DNA from: Arenicola marina
Taxonomy: Eukaryota > Annelida > Polychaeta > Arenicolidae
Length of the DNA stretch: 64,000 bases
Direction: 5' to 3'
NCBI GenBank assembly: GCA_964019135.1
Contig: OZ025252.1
Location: 9,502,823-9,566,822, forward strand
In this document: in pieces, positions 57,901 through 64,000 of the stretch
Position numbering within the stretch: position 1 is the stretch's first letter
How the letters are laid out: the number at the start of each line of letters is the position of its first letter
Program-made: the position numbers and the translations under genes
Notes under the pieces: generated by a model
Databases searched by the model: none
The model's input: only the letters and a program-made list of their open reading frames with translations
Told to the model about the DNA's origin: nothing

Positions 57901-60900
57901 TGATACATACTACACTAGAGAGGTCGCCTTATCGTTACTGTGATACATACTACACTAGAGAGGTCGCCTTATCGTTACTGTGATACATACTACACTAAAG
58001 AGGTCGCCTTATCGTTACTGTGATACATACTACACTAGAGAGGTCGCCTTATCGTTACTGTGATACATACTACACTAGAGAGGTCGCCTTATTGTTACTG
58101 TGATACATACTACACTAGAGAGGTCGCCTTATCGTTACTGTGATACATACTACACTAGAGAGGTCGCCTTATCGTTACTGTGATACATACTACACTAGAG
58201 AGGTCGCCTTATCGTTACTGTGATACATACTACACTAGAGAGGTCGCCTTATTGTTACTGTGATACATACTACACTAGAGAGGTCGCCTTATCGTTACTG
58301 TGATACATACTACACTAGAGAGGTCGCCTTATCGTTACTGTGATACATACTACACTAGAGAGGTCGCCTTATCGTTACTGTGATACATACTACACTAGAG
58401 AGGTCGCCTTATCGTTACTGTGATACATACTACACTAGAGAGGTCGCCTTATTGTTACTGTGATACATACTACACTAGAGAGGTCGCCTTATCGTTACTG
58501 TGATACATACTACACTAGAGAGGTCGCCTTATTGTTACTGTGATACATACTACACTAGAGAGGTCGCCTTATCGTTACTGTGATACATACTACACTAGAG
58601 AGGTCGCCTTATCGTTACTGTGATACATACTACACTAGAGAGGTCGCCTTATCGTTACTGTGATACATACTACACTAGAGAGGTCGCCTTATCGTTACTG
58701 TGATACATACTACACTAGAGAGGTCGCCTTATTGTTACTGTGATACATACTACACTAGAGAGGTCGCCTTATCGTTACTGTGATACATACTACACTAGAG
58801 AGGTCGCCTTATCGTTACTGTGATACATACTACACTAGAGAGGTCGCCTTATCGTTACTGTGATACATACTACACTAGAGAGGTCGCCTTATTGTTACTG
58901 TGATACATACTACACTAGAGAGGTCGCATTATCGTTATTGTGATACATACTACACTAGAGAGGTCGCCTTATCGTTACTGTGATACATACTACACTAGAG
59001 AGGTCGCCTTATCGTTACTGTGATACATACTACACTAGAGAGGTCGCCTTATCGTTACTGTGATACATACTACACTAGAGAGGTCGCCTTATTGTTACTG
59101 TGATACATACTACACTAGAGAGGTCGCCTTATCGTTACTGTGATACATACTACACTAGAGAGGTCGCCTTATTGTTACTGTGATACATACTACACTAGAG
59201 AGGTCGCCTTATCGTTACTGTGATACATACTACACTAGAGAGGTCGCCTTATCGTTACTGTGATACATACTACACTAGAGAGGTCGCCTTATCGTTACTG
59301 TGATACATACTACACTAGAGAGGTCGCCTTATCGTTACTGTGATACATACTACACTAGAGAGGTCGCCTTATCGTTACTGTGATACATACTACACTAGAG
59401 AGGTCGCCTTATCGTTACTGTGATACATACTACACTAGAGAGGTCGCCTTACCGTTACTGTGATACATACTACACTAGAGAGGTCGCCTTATCGTTACTG
59501 TGATACATACTACACTAGAGAGGTCGCCTTACCGTTACTGTGATACATACTACACTAGAGAGGTCGCCTTATCGTTACTGTGATACATACTACACTAGAG
59601 AGGTCGCCTTATCGTTACTGTGATACATACTACACTAGAGAGGTCGCCTTATTGTTACTGTGATACATACTACACTAGAGAGGTCGCCTTATCGTTACTG
59701 TGATACATACTACACTAGAGAGGTCGCCTTATCGTTACTGTGATACATACTACACTAGAGAGGTCGCCTTATCGTTACTGTGATACATACTACACTAGAG
59801 AGGTCGCCTTATCGTTACTGTGATACATACTACACTAGAGAGGTCGCCTTATTGTTACTGTGATACATACTACACTAGAGAGGTCGCCTTATCGTTACTG
59901 TGATACATACTACACTAGAGAGGTCGCCTTATTGTTACTGTGATACATACTACACTAGAGAGGTCGCCTTATCGTTACTGTGATACATACTACACTAGAG
60001 AGGTCGCCTTATCGTTACTGTGATACATACTACACTAGAGAGGTCGCCTTATCGTTACTGTGATACATACTACACTAGAGAGGTCGCCTTATCGTTACTG
60101 TGATACATACTACACTAGAGAGGTCGCCTTATCGTTACTGTGATACATACTACACTAGAGAGGTCGCCTTATCGTTACTGTGATACATACTACACTAGAG
60201 AGGTCGCCTTACCGTTACTGTGATACATACTACACTAGAGAGGTCGCCTTATCGTTACTGTGATACATACTACACTAGAGAGGTCGCCTTACCGTTACTG
60301 TGATACATACTACACTAGAGAGGTCGCCTTATCGTTACTGTGATACATACTACACTAGAGAGGTCGCCTTATCGTTACTGTGATACATACTACACTAGAG
60401 AGGTCGCCTTATTGTTACTGTGATACATACTACACTAGAGAGGTCGCCTTATCGTTACTGTGATACATACTACACTAGAGAGGTCGCCTTATCGTTACTG
60501 TGATACATACTACACTAGAGAGGTCGCCTTATCGTTACTGTGATACATACTACACTAGAGAGGTCGCCTTATCGTTACTGTGATACATACTACACTAGAG
60601 AGGTCGCCTTATTGTTACTGTGATACATACTACACTAGAGAGGTCGCCTTATCCTGCACGATTATAGTCTTTCGCACAGTGGGACACCTTGCGATAGCCT
60701 CGAAATAAGTGATCATGTAGTTGTGTACACAATTCGTTAAATGCGTTTCAAAAATTACTAGGCACACTTACACTTTCAATGACAGGTTTATGTATTTCCT
60801 CCCTTAACTGCGTAAACACCTGTTTGTCGGCTCCGCCCAACCTGAGTGAGACCAAAAACAAATCAAAACACCTTACAACAGGAATCTCTTGTAACTGATT

Positions 60901-60993
60901 AAGAAAAATCGAACACAACCACAGACAAAACCACATAAAGAAGTCGGATTTCGGTTTCTTTACTTTGAGATACGTTTACAAAAGATTGCTTTA

Positions 60994-61050
<57 letters not shown>

Positions 61051-63334
61051 CAGTGATAATCCTTTGTGTGTTAACAGTCTGCAGGCCACATCACAACAAA
61101 AGAATGGGGCGAAAGCAATTAACACGGCGCAGCTTCCCGGAGAAATGGACACTTTGGTTGCAGAAAAGCCGTGTCGGTGTCGGAAAGCGAATGTCGGATT
61201 AAAGAGGGCAATTAGCATTGTAGAAATCTGTTACAGGTCGAACTGTGTCGGATAGCGAGGTTTCCGGATTAACGGGTGTCGGATAAACGGGGTCTGATTG
61301 TAAAAATAATGACTAAAATAGAATATCAGGGCTTTCATTACCGGTTTCTGTTCGTGATTTCTCGATCCAGATCATCCTGTAGACGGAGCTGTCCGCTGGA
61401 CAAGTCTCGCACGGAGCGGTGCAGTTCGTGCAGACGACCCCCAGCGTCCATGTCGTCAAAGAAACGGACCGCGTTTCGCGCGTTCCGCCCTCGGGCAAGG
61501 TCAGGGTCGTCTGTGTACACGTCATAGTCACTGGCTCGCCGCTGCCGCGATGAAACGAGGAATCGTTATTTCAGATCTCAAGCACAAATCTCTTGATTCC
61601 AATAATTTGGATACTTGATTGACTTAGATATCTGGATCAGATAACGGACAGTGATAACTTACATCATACTCGCGCAATGGGGAAGTAGGGGTCCTATGCC
61701 GCCGTTCTGAAACAGACAAAATCATCATTGCGTAAGAAAGTACCTTTTGTATAGGTTATCATACACATAACATTTTCAACAAAGGATATTGGTACGCCTA
61801 AGACGTGAATGAAAACTTTCAAAAATACTCCTATATCAACTTCATTACGAAATGGAGCCTTACAGAATGATAGTGCCGATAATGTATTAAATACCACCGA
61901 TGAAATTGGTTTATGATGAAAGTCCTCCGATTTAGTTATTCAACCTTTGCCTCCGACGTCCTCAAGGTCACTGGGACGCAGACTTCGCCCCGAGTCTCTC
62001 AATGACTGCCGCGTCCTCTCTTCCTTCAGACGCCCGGATGTCCTGTGGAGATCGTCCCTCAGCTGAAAACGATGACGTACATGGAATCTCGAGCGGACAC
62101 AAAAGCAATAAAAATGGCAACTAGCTTGGACCGCAAAGATCCTCGTATTTTATTTTTCGTTTTTTTCCCCGCTATAACCGAATTCATTTTATAACTTTTT
62201 ACTAATTTTGATGTAATGCCTCGTATGAAATTCATTTAAAAGAAATAAAAGGTTTACTGAGGTGGCATAGTCATGTTGACAAGGTCTGCATTAAAATCTC
62301 AAAGACCCTGGTAATATTGAATAGACTTAAATACACTCTGCCCAAAATACTCTCTTACCTATATACAATTCCCTCATTCTTCCGTACATAAGCTACGGCA
62401 TACTAGCTGTGGGTTACTTTAGGGAACGAATTTAGAAACTACAGAAAAGGGCAGTAAGAATTATATCTCTTAGCAATTTTAATGCCCACAGCGAGCCCTT
62501 TTTAAAACAGCTAAACGTACCAAAACTGGAAGATATTTAATTTTTACAAAAATTAAAGTTCTATCCTAAATTAACAAATAATAATCTCCCCACATACTTT
62601 TCACACATCCCCATAACACGTGCCTACGAAATACACTCACATAATACAAGTAGAGTTGACCATGAATATGCAAAGAAATGCATCAGACATATTGCCGGAT
62701 TGAGACTGTAAATACCGAAACAGCAATAATTTTAGAGAAGATAAATACTCACAGCCTGATAGGATTCTCAAAGTATGTTAAAGATTATATCATAAGAAAT
62801 TATTTGGACCAGTGTTTTAAATCGCTATACGTCAAAGATAAAATCAGCCCCTTCGCCCCGCCCCGCCCCTCCCGTCCCCTCCCCCGCGACCGCTCCCCAC
62901 TCCCGCCTCCCCTCCCACACTTTGTAAGTAACAACAATCTTGCTATGTTTTCATTGTTTAAATGAAGTTACAGTTATATCATTTGTCTGTGTTACAACAA
63001 TTGCAGGTAGCTCTGACAATAGCGGTGTGCTTTGTTGTTGCGATTGCCTGCCCCCCCCCCCCCCAACACCGCCGCAAGGTCTCCTGAGAAACCTCTCTGC
63101 CCCCTGGCGAGACCTGCCGAATCACAAGCCACCTCCTTTACCCCCCCACTCCTCCTCCCCATGCCCTCCTGCGTTCCTATTGGCTGTTAATCGGCGGCCG
63201 CATCAAGCTGCGGCCCCATCAGGCGTACACTAATAAATGCATCTTACCTTGTCCACATGCATGCTTTTTCTGTCTCCCAGGTCTCTGTAGTCCCCTAACA
63301 TCTTGTCCACAGCTCGCAGGTTCTGGTTTGTATC
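42695..63334 (-). CDS. CEP128: CEP128, centriolar subdistal-appendage coiled-coil protein, 30 exons visible, N-terminus outside window
   Basis: Exons in transcript order: 63334-63248, 62062-61945, 61706-61663, 61541-61342, 60841-60772, 55964-55848, 55378-55286, 54928-54854, 53813-53717, 53393-53218, 52795-52530, 52096-51922, 51636-51589, 51080-51009, 50657-50526, 50325-50251, 49437-49351, 48738-48679, 48175-48089, 47639-47542, 47161-47095, 46805-46777, 46139-46070, 45649-45518, 45148-44974, 44510-44461, 44043-43954, 43828-43785, 43212-43143, 42925-42695. All are GT-AG and phases agree, giving 1044 residues plus stop. Landmarks shared with human CEP128 (1094 residues) are NLRAVDKMLGDYRD, LHELHRSVRDLSSGQLRLQD, ERRHRTPTSPLREYD, ETVRQ-WKLKSKKLER across an exon junction, IHDLTRHYKKERAEYEAE and the EIDSLIDVAARG...PQKWL block. 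Nearly all of it is predicted coiled coil. Human CEP128 localises to subdistal appendages of the mother centriole and affects ciliary signalling. About 40 N-terminal residues are probably missing. It is tail-to-tail with PPP1R21. Confidence 0.95.
43213..43784. other. CEP128 intron with short tandem repeat
   Basis: Three copies of a roughly 27-bp motif with GTACAAGAAACCCATGATAT lie at 43505-43580. The rest is AT-rich and unrecognised. In the intron at 44511-44973, three copies of TCACAAAATAGGTCATTCAA lie at 44690-44765. Confidence 0.65.
46277..46762. repeat. 21-bp minisatellite, about 23 copies, in a CEP128 intron
   Basis: The unit is ACAGGCCAGAGTGTAGTTA plus TC or CC. ATC and ACC versions largely alternate, a 42-bp higher-order period. 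The array begins about 15-20 bp downstream (in transcription) of the donor of the exon at 46805-46777. It gives open frames of about 170-200 codons in several frames, which are artefacts of the unit length. Confidence 0.95.
47235..47513. mobile_element. TTAA-type MITE copy 3, left end missing or diverged
   Basis: It shares CTATCCCGGGACACC, AAAGCATCGCGAAGC and TTTTGGCGGGAAAGAGCTCG with the 29886-30175 element. It ends in CAACTTTAA (TTAA at the boundary), 29 bp before the next CEP128 exon. The left terminal repeat is not recognisable. Confidence 0.6.
48176..48678. other. CEP128 intron, no recognised feature
   Basis: AT-rich intronic sequence without clear repeat or gene. The introns at 44044-44460, 45149-45517, 45650-46069, 47640-48088, 50658-51008, 52097-52529, 52796-53217 and 53394-53716 likewise show nothing that I recognise. 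Confidence 0.5.
48783..49025 (-). mobile_element. tRNA-derived SINE, family A
   Basis: On the minus strand it runs from a truncated tRNA-like head with box-B-like GGTTCGAGCCC to a (CCAA)n tail, seen as GGTTGGTTGGTTGGTT on the plus strand. The body contains TTCAGGACGCTTTAACCAC and GAGAGTGGAGCCATGTCCCC, shared with 51306-51573 and 63838-64000. Confidence 0.75.
49030..49190 (-). mobile_element. Second SINE fragment abutting the family A copy
   Basis: A box-B-like GGGTTCGAACCCC, a CTGCAGACCAAC stretch and a core TTGTCCCGGGAGGTTAATG on the minus strand suggest another tRNA-SINE, related to the fragment at 19457-19600. Confidence 0.5.
49497..49752. repeat. 32-bp tandem array, eight copies
   Basis: The unit contains ACAGTGCGGATAAATACATG and GGTAAAACTATT, with only single-base differences between copies. 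It lies about 60 bp upstream of the acceptor of the CEP128 exon at 49437-49351. Confidence 0.93.
50003..50210. repeat. 73-bp tandem repeat, three copies
   Basis: Each copy contains TGCCAATGTACCCGTCCTTA, TCATCGCGTCGCCGCCAACG and GACATAAC. The middle copy is short by a few bases. It ends about 40 bp past the donor of the exon at 50325-50251. Confidence 0.85.
51306..51573 (-). mobile_element. Full-length family A SINE with target-site duplication beside a splice donor
   Basis: The minus strand begins GGCCGGCGCGATAGCTCAGT (box A TAGCTCAGTGG), has box B GGTTCGAGCCC, and ends in a CCAACCAA tail. CAGAGTAGA flanks it at 51297-51305 and 51574-51582. The right duplication starts 6 bp after the donor of the CEP128 exon at 51636-51589. 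Confidence 0.88.
51808..51838. repeat. (ATT)n microsatellite
   Basis: About nine to ten ATT units occur in the CEP128 intron just right of the window's 51922-52096 exon boundary region. Confidence 0.85.
54095..54450. repeat. Duplicated intronic segment, about 230-bp unit, 1.5 copies
   Basis: AAAGACACCGCTAAATAAAT, CATAACTCCCAGAGCAAAG and GACATTTTTATTTTAA occur at about 54104-54205 and again at 54330-54420. The later part of the first copy, from AGCTCATAAGCTAA to GCGCCGCGCTATT at 54218-54325, has a third occurrence at about 55080-55195 on the other side of the exon at 54928-54854. Confidence 0.85.
55080..55195. repeat. Third copy of part of the 54095-54450 repeat
   Basis: TTTAAAAGCTCATAAGCTAA, TAATAAAACATGTCATTTT and ATATCGTGTGCGCCGCGCTA match 54218-54325 closely and in the same orientation. 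Confidence 0.85.
55379..55847. other. CEP128 intron, no recognised feature
   Basis: A minus-strand frame at 55778-55395 is open for 127 codons but shows no recognisable domain, no splice support and no match to CEP128. I treat it as chance. Confidence 0.5.
56040..56188 (-). mobile_element. tRNA-SINE family B copy at the root of the 40-bp minisatellite
   Basis: On the minus strand it has GGGTTCGAATCTGGGCACC (box B plus family body), then GTCCCAGATT-type body sequence and CCCCGAGAAGTTCC. Its head continues directly into the adjoining 40-bp array, whose units carry CTCTAGTGTAGTATGTATCA, a degenerate version of the family's box A head CCCTAGTGTAGTGGTTAGCG. Confidence 0.75.
56186..60653. repeat. 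40-bp minisatellite, about 112 copies, in a CEP128 intron
   Basis: The unit contains GTTACTGTGATACATACTAC and ACTAGAGAGGTCGCCTTATC. Most copies are identical. The main variants are ATCG/ATTG/ACCG after CCTT, a 2-bp deletion (ACTAGAGGTC) in the left part, and rare CTACAT or ACTAAAG changes. The 38-bp version is confined to roughly 56520-57370, so the right two thirds is younger or more homogenised. On the minus strand each unit carries a box-A-like TAGTGTAGTATG. Confidence 0.96.
60990..61050. repeat. (AAT)n microsatellite
   Basis: About eighteen AAT/TAA units in the CEP128 intron between exons 60841-60772 and 61541-61342. Confidence 0.9.
61130..61300. mobile_element. Possible pogo/Tigger-like transposon end
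   Basis: Repeated GTCGGATAA, CCGGATTAACGG and GTCGGATAAACGGGGTCTGA resemble the terminal motif (reverse complement CAGACCCCGTTTATCCGAC) of pogo/Tigger-type elements. No opposite end or transposase was found. Confidence 0.35.
62255..62850 (+). mobile_element. LINE fragment, same family as 7084-8060, antisense to CEP128
   Basis: Interrupted frames give HVDKVCIKISKTLVILNRLK, then INTHSLIGFSKYVKDYIIRN, paralleling [20 protein letters not shown] and [20 protein letters not shown] of the first copy. Multiple stops and frameshifts make it inactive. It retains the region deleted from the first copy in degraded form. Confidence 0.75.
62851..63247. repeat. C-rich low-complexity stretches after the LINE
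   Basis: CCCCGCCCCGCCCCTCCCGT-type sequence lies at 62860-62920 and a C run at 63051-63063. The remainder up to the exon donor at 63247 shows no feature. Confidence 0.6.
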
Positions 63335-64000
63335 CTGAAAGTAATCAACTTCCCCTTAAGCTACAAATTAAAAATACGAATTGAATGATCATGCTGATTT
63401 GAAGAATGGGATGTGACAATAGGATTTATAAGTAAATGTGATATTGTACAATATTTCATTGACATAAATGACACCATCCTAGAGTTAACCAATGGTATGA
63501 CCCTCTACTTTCTCCATAGATAGATAGGGAACATGTACATACACTATACCATCTATTGTAGGGAGACCTCTGCCTGGTGACAGGTCTGACTTATTTAGCA
63601 TATGTAATGCACCGTTTTTTTAATATACCGGTAGTGTGCAAATGCTAGGCCAATCATGATAATCAAATATGTATATTTCCTGTTACATGGAGATGTGATG
63701 TAACCCTAATGTACTATGTACATACTCATATATGAAGTAAATTGACCTTATCTTAAAAACACTGAACATTAATGCAGAGACTTGTTTGTTTATATTGTAT
63801 GATGCAGTTAGATTCATAATGTTTAAAAGTTTAGATTGGTTGTTGATTGGTTGTATATTCAGGACGCTTTAACGATTGAGATCATATCGTGTCAATAGGA
63901 GAAGGAAGGGAGCGTGGAGCCATGTCCTCAGAGGTAACCCCCGACTCTTTGCAAAGGACATGGGTTCTTTATCCTGCGGCCACACAGACATGGCCACAGC
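63335..64000. other. CEP128 intron running to the right edge
   Basis: It is AT-rich sequence upstream (in transcription) of the first visible CEP128 exon, with no further exon recognised. The N-terminal coding exon(s) must lie beyond the window. Confidence 0.7.
63838..64000 (-). mobile_element. SINE family A copy cut by window edge
   Basis: TTGGTTGTATATTCAGGACG, GAGCGTGGAGCCATGTCCTC and CACACAGACATGGCCACAGC match the 3' and central parts of the copies at 48783 and 51306. The tRNA-like head lies outside. Confidence 0.75.

Noticed and set aside
56186-60653. CRISPR-like or centromeric satellite
   Set aside because: Units are contiguous without spacers, and the array sits inside one intron of CEP128, so it is a local minisatellite.

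Overview
The window is nuclear DNA of an animal. All three genes recognised are conserved metazoan genes, two of them with many GT-AG introns. The introns hold tRNA-derived SINEs, fragments of one LINE family, a broken LTR retrotransposon, short inverted-repeat transposons and very long minisatellites. The gene set and repeat style suggest a marine invertebrate, perhaps a spiralian such as a mollusc, but the lineage is a low-confidence guess.

Layout. (1) 1-578, minus strand: most of MAD2L2/REV7, a HORMA protein, in one uninterrupted exon that runs off the left edge. (2) 579-975: a 397-bp divergent intergenic segment, presumably a shared promoter. (3) 976-38221, plus strand: a complete PPP1R21 gene (FERRY subunit Fy-2) in 21 exons, 793 codons plus stop, with every junction in phase. 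Intron 1 (7.7 kb) holds an antisense LTR retrotransposon, a LINE fragment and two inverted-repeat elements. Intron 8 holds a 3.1-kb 18-bp minisatellite. Intron 12 holds a 53-bp array and an antisense copy of exon 17. Intron 18 (16 kb) holds four large minisatellites with units of 54, 36, 31 and 33 bp. (4) 38222-42694: a tail-to-tail intergenic region with SINE copies. (5) 42695-63334, minus strand: 30 exons of CEP128 (1044 codons plus stop), lacking only the N-terminal exon(s) beyond the right edge. Its introns hold a 21-bp array, a 32-bp array, several SINEs, a second LINE fragment and a 4.5-kb array of a 40-bp unit.

The three genes do not form a pathway. MAD2L2 acts in translesion synthesis and DNA-end protection, PPP1R21 on early endosomes, and CEP128 at centriole subdistal appendages. 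I see no new multi-gene system. The notable signals are structural: tandem arrays that start at or just after 5' splice sites, an inverted exon copy facing its parent exon, and a giant minisatellite that appears to have grown from the box A region of a tRNA-SINE.

The longest open frames (700 to 1177 codons) are products of repeat units whose lengths are multiples of three. I do not annotate them as genes.
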